The notes under the pieces: model-generated
Told to the model about the DNA's origin: nothing
The model's input: only the letters and a program-made list of their open reading frames with translations
Databases searched by the model: none
NCBI GenBank assembly: GCA_900556465.1
Contig: USPK01000013.1
Span: 1-31,874 of the forward strand
Direction: 5' to 3'
Length of the DNA stretch: 31,874 nucleotides
Source: an uncultured Prevotella sp.
Lineage (GTDB): Bacteria; Bacteroidota; Bacteroidia; Bacteroidales; Bacteroidaceae
Made by a program: the position numbers and the translations under genes
Shown: piece by piece, positions 14,663-22,067 of the stretch
Layout: each line of letters opens with the position of its first letter
How positions within the stretch are numbered: the stretch's first letter is position 1

Positions 14663-15247
14663 ATGTTGAATACAGCTTCTACTCCCTGGGCCGAGAACGT
14701 AGTCCTCGTCGATGCGGACTATCTGGACCGCGTCGCCTTCGATTTGATTGTCAACTTCGAGCGTATGATTGACCGCCCCATTCCCGCCGGCGACCTTTGC
14801 CGCTGGCTCGACTGCGTGGCGCTGGACGGCGGCCTGCGGCCCGGCGACAATGCCGTCCAGGCGCTTTTCCTCCATTCGCCCGAGCTTCCCGCCTTCAAGT
14901 ACCTGCAGCCCGCCGACTTCTCGGCCGACCTCGACGGGAAAGCGTTCCACGACAACCTGGGCGAGTTCACGCTCCACAGTTTCCCCGTCGAACCCGTTGT
15001 TTCGACGGCCGACTTCTTCGTGCAGTCGCTCGAGGCCCTGGGGAACGCCGCTGCCGTACGGCGCCTCATGGTCGTGGCCGACATGGACGCCTACGGCGAC
15101 CGCGTGCGCCGCGCCGTAGCCGCATTCGAGGGGAAGGACGTCACGCTCTTCACCATGGAGCCCCTCTCCGGCCGCGGTTTCCAACAGGAAATCTTGGGCT
15201 ATTCCCTGATGAACGCGCTCGGCATCCGGGCCGACGAACTTCCCTGA
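14663..15247 (+). CDS. Conserved Bacteroidales hypothetical protein (possibly DUF6621)
   Basis: 194 residues, no signal peptide and no membrane segment. The sequence begins with a strand-like NVVLVDADYLDRVAFDLIVN (12-31) and later has RRLMVVADMDAYGDRVRRAV (133-152), which together suggest a Rossmann-like or NYN/PIN-like fold, with several conserved-looking Asp residues (18, 20, 23, 140, 142). The C-terminus ends ADELP. I think this belongs to a Bacteroidales family of unknown function, perhaps DUF6621, but this is from memory. It starts 39 bases after the terminator of the DUF5606 gene and ends 53 bases before the large secreted protein. Confidence 0.75.
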   Translation: MLNTASTPWAENVVLVDADYLDRVAFDLIVNFERMIDRPIPAGDLCRWLDCVALDGGLRPGDNAVQALFLHSPELPAFKYLQPADFSADLDGKAFHDNLGEFTLHSFPVEPVVSTADFFVQSLEALGNAAAVRRLMVVADMDAYGDRVRRAVAAFEGKDVTLFTMEPLSGRGFQQEILGYSLMNALGIRADELP

Positions 15248-15300
15248 CACGTTGCGTGTCTCCCTCCCTACAATTGTTTACCCCCTATTTTTATCCACCT

Positions 15301-18300
15301 ATGTATTCTACAAAGTCTACTTCCCCTTCGACGCCGCGGACTGGCCTTTCCGGCCTTTGCCGCGGCGTGTCGTATTGGGGCGCCTGCATCGTGGCCGCCG
15401 GATGGCTGGCCGCCACCGTGCCCACCACTGCGCAAAGCCGGCGCCCCGACCACGTGAACAATGCCGAGAATCTCTACTTCCCGCCCGTTTTCAACCAGGA
15501 CGGCGGCTCGTGCGGTTCGGCTTCGCGCATCGGCTACATGTTCACTTACGAGATTAACGCCTTCCGGGGCGCGGACGCTTCGCTGCCGGAGAACATCTAT
15601 CCCACCCATTTCACCTGGCTGCTCACCAATAGCCATTCCGGCAAGGAAGGGATGGCTATGGCCAACGGCGTGCCCAATTCCGTCGTCTACGGTGGGCCTA
15701 CCTACTCCCGCCTTTTCGGTAACCAGGACTGCGCGGACAGCGACTTCGGGTGGATGCAGGGTTACGACAGGTGGTATTCCGCCATGTTCAACCGCATTTC
15801 CCGCAACAGCTTCTCGCCCTATGCGCTCGACACGGAGAAAGGCCGCGAGTTCGTGAAGAACTGGCTGTGGAACCATCAGGGCGACGGCGACTTCAAGGCC
15901 GGCGGCATTTGCGGCATCGGCGTGGCCAGTGCCTGCAAGCCCGCACCCATTGCCGACGACCCGCAGGGCATCAACGCCGCGGCCGGCGTCGTCGGGCAGC
16001 AGTACGTGACGCGCTGGGGCGACGGCGTGGACCACGCCCTGACCATCGTAGGCTATGACGACCGCATCGTTTTCGACCTCGACGGAAACGGTAAGTTCGG
16101 CGAACCCGGCAAGGACGAGCAGGGCGCCTGGATCATTGTCAACTCCTGGGGCAACGGCTGGGCCAACCACGGATTCATTTACTGTCCCTACAAGTACAGC
16201 TTCCCCGTCCGCCAGAACGAGGGCGGGGCGTGGAAGCCGGAGTTCTACCACGTCCGGAAAAACTACCGCCCGCTGCGGACCCTCAAGGTGCGGATGAAGT
16301 ATTCGCGCCGCAGCGAGCTGAAACTGAGCGTCGGCGTGTCGGCCGACCTGAACGCCACGCAGCCCGACGTGGTGGTCGACATGGAACACTTCAAGTTTGC
16401 CGGCGACGGGCGCTCCGAGCGTTCAAAGCACGGCCTGGAAGCCCCGACGCCTATGTTGGGCAAATGGGCCGACGGCAAACTGCACGACGAGGCCATGGAG
16501 TTCGGCTACGACCTGACGGACCTGACCCTGGGCTTCGACCGCAGCCGCCCGCTCAAGTATTTCTTCATCGTGCAGACGTCGCCCGATGCCATCGGCACCG
16601 GACGCCTGGAAGCCTGCGGCCTGCTGGATTACGAGTTCGACCGTGAGGGCATCGAGACGCCGTTCGACTCCGTGGGCCGCGGCGTGTTCCTGAAAAACCA
16701 GGGGGCGCGCAATGTCTTCACGGCCATTGTGCAGGGCGAGCCGCTCTTTGCGCCGACCAACCTGCGCTGGGCCGGCCGTACGCTCGTCTGGTCCGCTCCG
16801 CAGCAGACCCACTACGAGCGCCGCGGCTACGTGCTCTACCGCAACGGCCTGCCGGCCGACACGTTGCCCGCCACTCCGGAGAGCTACGTAGGGGCGATTC
16901 AGCCCGAGGCCGACTATGCCGTGGCGGCTCTTTATGCCGTGGGCGATACGTTGCAGCCCTCCGCGCGGACGGCTTCCGTAAAACTGCTGGAGCTCCCCGT
17001 CGAGGGGCAGGCCGTCCGCCTGGACAGCAGCGGATTCGTCATACCCGGCGTGTTCGCTTCCCGCATGGACCATGCCACGATTGAGTATTGGTTGCGGCCC
17101 CGCACGTGGCGCAGCTGGAACCAGAGCGTAGGTCCGGGCTGGGGCAACTTCCTCATGCACGCCAACGACGACGGCTCCATCACGGCGGGCTGGGACACGC
17201 GCGCCCGGATGGACACGCGGCCCGGACTGGTCCGCACCGGCGAGTGGATGCACGTGGCGCTGACCGTGGCGCGCGACACGATGACGCTCTACGTGAACGG
17301 CGAGCCCGTCGACACCCTGCGCGGCCGCCGTCACCGCGGCTTGGGCGGCTTTGGCGACCTGCCGTTCGGCAACAGCGCCTCGGGCGCCATGGACGGCGAC
17401 CTGGCCGAGGTCCGCGTCTGGAACACGGCGCGCACGGCCGCCGAAATCCGCGGCGCGATGCACCAGAGCTACGCCCGCGCCGGCGTGCCTTCGGCGCTTG
17501 TGGCCTACTATCGCGGCAACGTGGAGCAGACCGACTCGACCGCTGCGCTCTACGACTATGCCGGCGCCCGGCCCGCGCCTTTTGCCGCATTCGGACAGCA
17601 CTCTGCGGCCATGTCGCAGCCCGAACTGGCCCTGCCCGCCGACGCGTCGGTCACCTTCCGCGTGCCGGCCGGCCTCTTGATTGCCGGCCGCGAATATGCT
17701 TTCGAGGCCGAGTGCTCGCCGGCCATTGCTTCGGCGGACTGGACCGTGGCCTACACGGCTAAGGCCCGTCGCGACGAGCCCTATTCCAGAATTTCCTCGG
17801 CTAAGCCCCGTTTCATCTTCCCTAAGGCCGGTCGTTACGAAGTGACGCTCTCCGGCCATACGGCCGACGGCCGTACCGTGGACCATACGGAGACCGTCTA
17901 CGTGACGGAGGCAACGTTCGACGCCGACTTCCGCTTCTCCCAGACGGAGGGCGCCGCCGGCGAGCGCATCAGTTTCCTGCCGCTCAACCCCGTTCCTGGC
18001 CTGCAGTACACCTGGACCATGAAGGGCGCGGAGAAGACATCGGCCACGACTACTAACGCCGCGGCCACCTATCCCACCGCCGGCGACTATCGCGTAAAGC
18101 TCACCGTGACCGACCCCGTAACGGGCCGCAGCCGCCGCGCGACGGAGCGTCTGCACGTTCACAACGTAGCGCCGGCGCCCGCCTTCGAGCTTTCGCAGAT
18201 GGTGCTCCAGCGCGGACAGCAGGTGACGCTGACCGACGCCAGCCGCTACCAGCCGACGTCGTGGCAGTGGGCCATCGACAGCCGCCGCATGGCCTATCGG

Positions 18301-19641
18301 GCCGAAGGGCGGACGGCGCAGGTGGAACTGACGGCGCCGGGCGTCTACGACGTGACGCTGACCGTGGCCAACGAGGAGGGGACGCGTTCCCTGACGCGCA
18401 AGGCTGCCCTGACGGTCTGCAACGCCGACAGCAAGAACGGCTTGAACTTCGGCACGCCCGCGGCCGCCGTCACTGTGGCGGGCAATCCGCTGGGCGGCCC
18501 GGCCGGAGCCATGACCCTGGAGTGGTGGATGAATGCCCGTACGGCCGACCGCCTGGCGGGTATGGGCGATGCCGCCGCGACGTGGCAGCTCGTGGCCGAC
18601 CGTAACGGCCAGCTCACGTTCTGGGCCGACAGCGCGTCGGCCCGTTCGGGCGCGGGTTTCGTGAAGTTCGGCCAGTGGCACCACTACGCCGTCAGCTTCG
18701 ACGCCGGCAAGGTGACCTTCTGGCGCGACGGCGAGGCCGTGCAGTCGCACACGCTCAAGCGGAAAGGCGAGGCGGTGAAGCAGCTGCCGGACGTAGCCGC
18801 ATTGCGCCTGGGCGGCGAGGCGACGCCGATGAACGCCGTGATTGACGAGGTGCGCCTGTGGGGCAAGGCACTCGACGCCGGGACGTTGCGCCGCTATGCC
18901 AATGCGCCGGTGGCCGACGTGGCCGCCGCGCAGCGCACGGACGCCCTCTGCCTCTACTATGACTTTAACCAGAACGGCGGCGACGTGCGCGACGCCGCTG
19001 CGCCCGAGCGTCCGGGCCGCCGGACAGGCTTCGGTCCCGACGGCGACGCTTGGGGACTGTCGGCCGGCGTGTTCTGTCTGAACTTCGATACGCCGATGGA
19101 GGACTTGACGGCACAGTGCCTGCCGCCCTCGGAGCGGCCTTTTGCCACGACGGGGCAGACGGTCAGCGTGAAAGATGCGAAGCGCTTCGAGGCCTTCCGG
19201 ACGGAGGCGGCGCCCAACGGCTGGTTCGTGGAGAACTATGTCGGGGCGGACACGCTGCGGACGGGCGTCCACGTGGACCACAACAAGAGCGACGCTCTGA
19301 CGGTGACGACGGGCTGGGACGGCTTTGCCCGCCAGCTGGACAATCACAAACTGTACTGCACGGTGAAGTTGCCGGCCGGGCGCTACGAGCTGGCCGTGGA
19401 GAGCGAGAACGCCTTGCCCTCCGGCGGCAGCCGCCTGGTGGCCGCTGCGGGAACGGGGCTGCCCGACCTCTCCGGAATGGACGGGGCCATAGCCTCGGCG
19501 CCGCTTTCGGACGGCCACATGGCCTTTGTCCTGGAGCAGGAGACGGAACTCTCGCTCGGCGTGGTGTTCCAGCTACAGGGAAATTCCTGCGTCACGATAG
19601 ACCGCATCTGCCTGCGCCGTACGGCAATGCAGGAGCCGTAA
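15301..19641 (+). CDS. Large secreted papain-like protein with LamG and PKD modules
   Basis: 1446 residues from the ATG at 15301. The frame is open back to 14797, but the signal peptide (long N-region, hydrophobic 28-40, ending TTAQ at about 45) begins here. Residues 50-320 resemble C1 (papain) peptidases: FNQDGGSCGSAS (64-75) with Gln66 and candidate nucleophile Cys71, DHALTIVGYD (244-253) with His245, and VNSWGNGWANHGF (280-292) with Asn281. There is no long propeptide. Then: a beta region (325-565), a LamG-like domain (about 568-730, with GEWMHVALTVARDTMTLYVN), PKD-like domains (about 785-955 and 956-1040), a second LamG-like domain (about 1045-1225, with FGQWHHYAVSFDAGKVTFWR), and a C-terminal beta domain (about 1260-1446) containing KLPAGRYELAVE. 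No T9SS tail is evident. It could degrade or bind host or dietary proteins and glycans at the surface; this is inference. A bidirectional terminator follows. Confidence 0.85.
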   Translation: MYSTKSTSPSTPRTGLSGLCRGVSYWGACIVAAGWLAATVPTTAQSRRPDHVNNAENLYFPPVFNQDGGSCGSASRIGYMFTYEINAFRGADASLPENIYPTHFTWLLTNSHSGKEGMAMANGVPNSVVYGGPTYSRLFGNQDCADSDFGWMQGYDRWYSAMFNRISRNSFSPYALDTEKGREFVKNWLWNHQGDGDFKAGGICGIGVASACKPAPIADDPQGINAAAGVVGQQYVTRWGDGVDHALTIVGYDDRIVFDLDGNGKFGEPGKDEQGAWIIVNSWGNGWANHGFIYCPYKYSFPVRQNEGGAWKPEFYHVRKNYRPLRTLKVRMKYSRRSELKLSVGVSADLNATQPDVVVDMEHFKFAGDGRSERSKHGLEAPTPMLGKWADGKLHDEAMEFGYDLTDLTLGFDRSRPLKYFFIVQTSPDAIGTGRLEACGLLDYEFDREGIETPFDSVGRGVFLKNQGARNVFTAIVQGEPLFAPTNLRWAGRTLVWSAPQQTHYERRGYVLYRNGLPADTLPATPESYVGAIQPEADYAVAALYAVGDTLQPSARTASVKLLELPVEGQAVRLDSSGFVIPGVFASRMDHATIEYWLRPRTWRSWNQSVGPGWGNFLMHANDDGSITAGWDTRARMDTRPGLVRTGEWMHVALTVARDTMTLYVNGEPVDTLRGRRHRGLGGFGDLPFGNSASGAMDGDLAEVRVWNTARTAAEIRGAMHQSYARAGVPSALVAYYRGNVEQTDSTAALYDYAGARPAPFAAFGQHSAAMSQPELALPADASVTFRVPAGLLIAGREYAFEAECSPAIASADWTVAYTAKARRDEPYSRISSAKPRFIFPKAGRYEVTLSGHTADGRTVDHTETVYVTEATFDADFRFSQTEGAAGERISFLPLNPVPGLQYTWTMKGAEKTSATTTNAAATYPTAGDYRVKLTVTDPVTGRSRRATERLHVHNVAPAPAFELSQMVLQRGQQVTLTDASRYQPTSWQWAIDSRRMAYRAEGRTAQVELTAPGVYDVTLTVANEEGTRSLTRKAALTVCNADSKNGLNFGTPAAAVTVAGNPLGGPAGAMTLEWWMNARTADRLAGMGDAAATWQLVADRNGQLTFWADSASARSGAGFVKFGQWHHYAVSFDAGKVTFWRDGEAVQSHTLKRKGEAVKQLPDVAALRLGGEATPMNAVIDEVRLWGKALDAGTLRRYANAPVADVAAAQRTDALCLYYDFNQNGGDVRDAAAPERPGRRTGFGPDGDAWGLSAGVFCLNFDTPMEDLTAQCLPPSERPFATTGQTVSVKDAKRFEAFRTEAAPNGWFVENYVGADTLRTGVHVDHNKSDALTVTTGWDGFARQLDNHKLYCTVKLPAGRYELAVESENALPSGGSRLVAAAGTGLPDLSGMDGAIASAPLSDGHMAFVLEQETELSLGVVFQLQGNSCVTIDRICLRRTAMQEP

Positions 19642-19672
19642 GCAGCGGCTGCCTGCCGGCGGCCGGATAAGG

Positions 19673-19724
19673 AAAATCCCGGGAACGCGGGGAACAGCAA
19701 TGTTCCGGCGTTTCCGGGATTTTT
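19673..19724. terminator. Bidirectional terminator between two convergent genes
   Basis: AAAATCCCGGGAACGC and the nearly complementary GCGTTTCCGGGATTTTT, with GGGAACA/TGTTCC pairing towards a GCAA loop. The A-run on one side and T-run on the other serve both strands. It sits between the stop at 19641 (plus) and the stop at 19758 (minus). Confidence 0.85.
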
Positions 19725-19757
19725 GGTGGGTGGCGGCCGGGCGTTGCCGGCTGCGGG

Positions 19758-20483
19758 TCAGGCCTGCGGGACGAGCTGTTCCCAGTGGGCACAGCAGTCC
19801 GTCATGCTGGGGAAGAGCAGGTTGGCCCCTTCATCGAGCAGCACGCTGTCGGGCAGCGGCCCCGTGTTGACGGCGATGGTGAAGATGTTGGCGGCTACGG
19901 CCGACTGCACGCCGAGCGGCGCATTCTCGACCACGATGGCTTCCCAGGGCTGTACGCCCGCCTTCTCCAGACCGAGCAGGTAGGGTTCGGGCGAGGGCTT
20001 GCCGTGTTTCACGTCCTTACTGGAGACGACGTGTTCCGGGACGAAGTAGCCGGGGTAGTTGTGCTCCAGGCGGTCGAGCAACGAACGCTGGCCGCTGCCG
20101 GTGACGACGAAAATGCCCAGGCCGGAGGCCTTCACCTTGGCCAGCATCTCGGCGGCGCCGGGCATCTGGGGCGCTTCGGGGCAAGCGTTGAAGAGGCGGC
20201 ACTTCTCGGCGTAGATGGCCTCGATCTCCTGCGGCGTGGCGTCGCGGTGCCAGTAGCGCCGGGCCAGGATATTGATGGTGGACGCGCCGGTACGTCCCTC
20301 GTGCATGTAGGCTTCCTGCGGCTCCATTTTCAAACCGAACTCGGAGCAGACCTGTGCCCACGTGTTGGCGTGGTTAGGCATGGAGTCGAAGAGGACACCG
20401 TCCATATCAAAAAGCACGGCCTTCGGGGTAAAGGCCTCGAAGCCGTGCTTTTTCAAATAGTGTTGTATTTCTTTTTCAAACAT
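19758..20483 (-). CDS. HAD-superfamily phosphatase (beta-phosphoglucomutase-like subfamily)
   Basis: 241 residues. HAD motifs are complete: FDMDGVLFDS (25-34, nucleophile Asp26 and acid/base Asp28), VVTGSG (motif II), the KHGKPSPEPY lysine (motif III) and VVENAPLGVQSA (motif IV). A helical cap (about 36-105) after motif I places it in subclass IA with phosphoglucomutase/phosphatase-type enzymes. The first 18 residues precede the core fold. Substrate cannot be told from sequence; a small sugar phosphate is the usual one. It is 93 bases downstream of pgi on the same strand, which fits a sugar-phosphate role but does not prove one. Confidence 0.9.
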   Translation of the reverse strand: MFEKEIQHYLKKHGFEAFTPKAVLFDMDGVLFDSMPNHANTWAQVCSEFGLKMEPQEAYMHEGRTGASTINILARRYWHRDATPQEIEAIYAEKCRLFNACPEAPQMPGAAEMLAKVKASGLGIFVVTGSGQRSLLDRLEHNYPGYFVPEHVVSSKDVKHGKPSPEPYLLGLEKAGVQPWEAIVVENAPLGVQSAVAANIFTIAVNTGPLPDSVLLDEGANLLFPSMTDCCAHWEQLVPQA

Positions 20484-20576
20484 AGAAGCTGTTGAAACGT
20501 GCGGTGGAAAGGAGCCCGGGGCGCGGCGCCGCCTGTCGGGAAGAACGGGCGGGCGCGGCGACCCGTGGCTGAGGAA

Positions 20577-21926
20577 TCAGTGGGCCAGGCGCTCGCGGAT
20601 GGCCTTGCTTTCGGCCTCGTAGCCGGGTTTGTCGAGCAGGGCGAACATGTTCTTCTTGTAAGCCTCGACGCCGGGCTGGTTGAAGGCATTGACGCCCAGC
20701 AGCTGGCCGCTGATGCCGCAGGCACGCTCGAAGAAGTAGATGAGCTGGCCCAGGTAGTACTCATTGAGCTCGGGCAGGACGAGGCGCACGTTGGGCACGC
20801 CGCCGTCGACGTGGGCCAGTTGCGTGCCGAGTTCGGCCATTTTGTTGACCTGGTCCACGCGTTTGCCTTCCAGGAAGTTGAGGCCGTCGAGGTTGGCATC
20901 GTCGTGGGGAACGCAGAGCGTGTGGCGCGGCGTCTCGACGGAGACGACCGTTTCAAAGATGGTGCGTTCGCCTTCCTGAATCCACTGGCCCATGGAGTGG
21001 AGGTCGGTAGTGAAGTCGACAGCGGCAGGGAAGATGCCCTTGCCTTCCTTACCTTCGCTTTCGCCGTAGAGTTGCTTCCACCACTCGTTCATGTAGTGGA
21101 GTTTGGGCTGGAAGTTGACCAGAATCTCGATTTTCTTGCCAGCGGCGTAGAGGGCGTTGCGCAGGGCGGCGTAGCGTTCGGCCATGTTCTCCTCGTAGGC
21201 GACGTCGCTGCCCGTGCTCTTTTCCATGTCGGCCGCACCCTGCATGAGGGCGTCGATGTCGTAGCCGGCGCAGGCGATGGGCAGCAGTCCGACGGGTGTG
21301 AGTACGGAGAAGCGGCCACCGACATTATCGGGGATGACGAAACTCTTATAGCCCTCGCGGTCGGCCTGCGTGCGGGCGGCGCCGCGGTGTGCGTCGGTGA
21401 CGGCGACAATGACCTGACGGGCCACGTCGACACCGCGCTCGTCTTCGCAGAGGCGGCGGAGCAGGCGGAAGGCTAGGGCCGTCTCGGTCGTCGTGCCGGA
21501 CTTGGAAATGTTGATGACGCCGAAGCGGCGGCCTTTCAGGTAAGCGCAGAGCTCGGCCAGGTAGTCTTCGCCGATGTTGTTGCCGGCGAAGAGCATGACG
21601 GGATTCTGACGCTCGGACTGGAGCCAGTCGAAGCTGTTGTTGAGGGCTTCGATGACGGCGCGGGCACCGAGGTAGCTGCCGCCGATGCCGGCAACGACGA
21701 TGACGTCGCAGAGTTCGCGCAGACGGGCTGCCGTTTCTTTCAAATCGAGGAGAAGTTCTGCCGGGAAAGTGGAGGGCAGGTGGAGCCAGCCTAAGAAATC
21801 GTTGCCGGCGCAGGTGCCGTTCTCGAGCGCCTGTTGGGCGGCCTTTACTTTCGGGGCCCAGGCCTCCATCGTGCCGTCGGCCAGGAACTGGGCGGCTTTG
21901 TCAATTTCCAAACGAAGATTTTTCAT
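20577..21926 (-). CDS. pgi: Glucose-6-phosphate isomerase
   Basis: 449 residues from the ATG at 21926 (MKNLRLEIDKAAQFL), placed about 50 bases after a promoter; the frame is open upstream to 22013 but overlaps the promoter. It interconverts glucose 6-phosphate and fructose 6-phosphate. Family features: VVAGIGGSYLGARA (77-90), INISKSGTTTETALAF (138-153) for the sugar phosphate, GGRFSVLTPVGLLP (203-216), YGESEGKEGKG (287-297) with the likely catalytic Glu, and the second signature QLLGVNAFNQPGVEAYKK (408-425). The length is that of the short bacterial form (about 450 residues) rather than the 550-residue E. coli form. Confidence 0.97.
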   Translation of the reverse strand: MKNLRLEIDKAAQFLADGTMEAWAPKVKAAQQALENGTCAGNDFLGWLHLPSTFPAELLLDLKETAARLRELCDVIVVAGIGGSYLGARAVIEALNNSFDWLQSERQNPVMLFAGNNIGEDYLAELCAYLKGRRFGVINISKSGTTTETALAFRLLRRLCEDERGVDVARQVIVAVTDAHRGAARTQADREGYKSFVIPDNVGGRFSVLTPVGLLPIACAGYDIDALMQGAADMEKSTGSDVAYEENMAERYAALRNALYAAGKKIEILVNFQPKLHYMNEWWKQLYGESEGKEGKGIFPAAVDFTTDLHSMGQWIQEGERTIFETVVSVETPRHTLCVPHDDANLDGLNFLEGKRVDQVNKMAELGTQLAHVDGGVPNVRLVLPELNEYYLGQLIYFFERACGISGQLLGVNAFNQPGVEAYKKNMFALLDKPGYEAESKAIRERLAH

Positions 21927-21982
21927 GTTTGTAATAACTTTTTGATGTTGCGGATTCTGACCGTGAGCGGTTAAGTCCTTTG

Positions 21983-22013
21983 CAAATTTACAGTAACGGC
22001 GGGGAAGGACCAA
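21983..22013 (-). promoter_or_regulatory. pgi: Bacteroidota-type promoter for pgi
   Basis: On the minus strand TTG (22013-22011), 20 bases, then TAAATTTG (21990-21983), an exact -7 match. The leader would be about 50 bases. Confidence 0.65.
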
Positions 22014-22037
22014 GCGGGGCAGCCGTTTTTTGCAGGG

Positions 22038-22061
22038 GGCGGGGCGGCTTTTCTCCCCGCC
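22038..22061 (-). terminator. GC hairpin after mfd
   Basis: Seven-base perfect arms (22038-22044 with 22055-22061) around a 10-base loop, beginning 6 bases past the mfd stop at 22068 and before the pgi promoter. No T-tract follows on the minus strand, so termination efficiency is uncertain. Confidence 0.35.
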
Positions 22062-22067
22062 GCCGGT

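Noticed and set aside
15269..15276. TACAATTG as a -7 box for the papain-like gene
   Set aside because: One mismatch to TAnnTTTG and no -33 element at the right distance; not strong enough to annotate.
16423..19518. 1031-codon open frame antisense to the large secreted protein
   Set aside because: It mirrors the codon pattern of a high-GC gene on the plus strand, has no recognisable domain or signal, is rich in Arg/His/Gly, and the plus strand has clear LamG and PKD modules.
20523..20532. GCGGCGCCGC palindrome between pgi and the HAD gene
   Set aside because: Short, in a very GC-rich stretch where such palindromes are expected by chance, and without a T-tract or nearby promoter.
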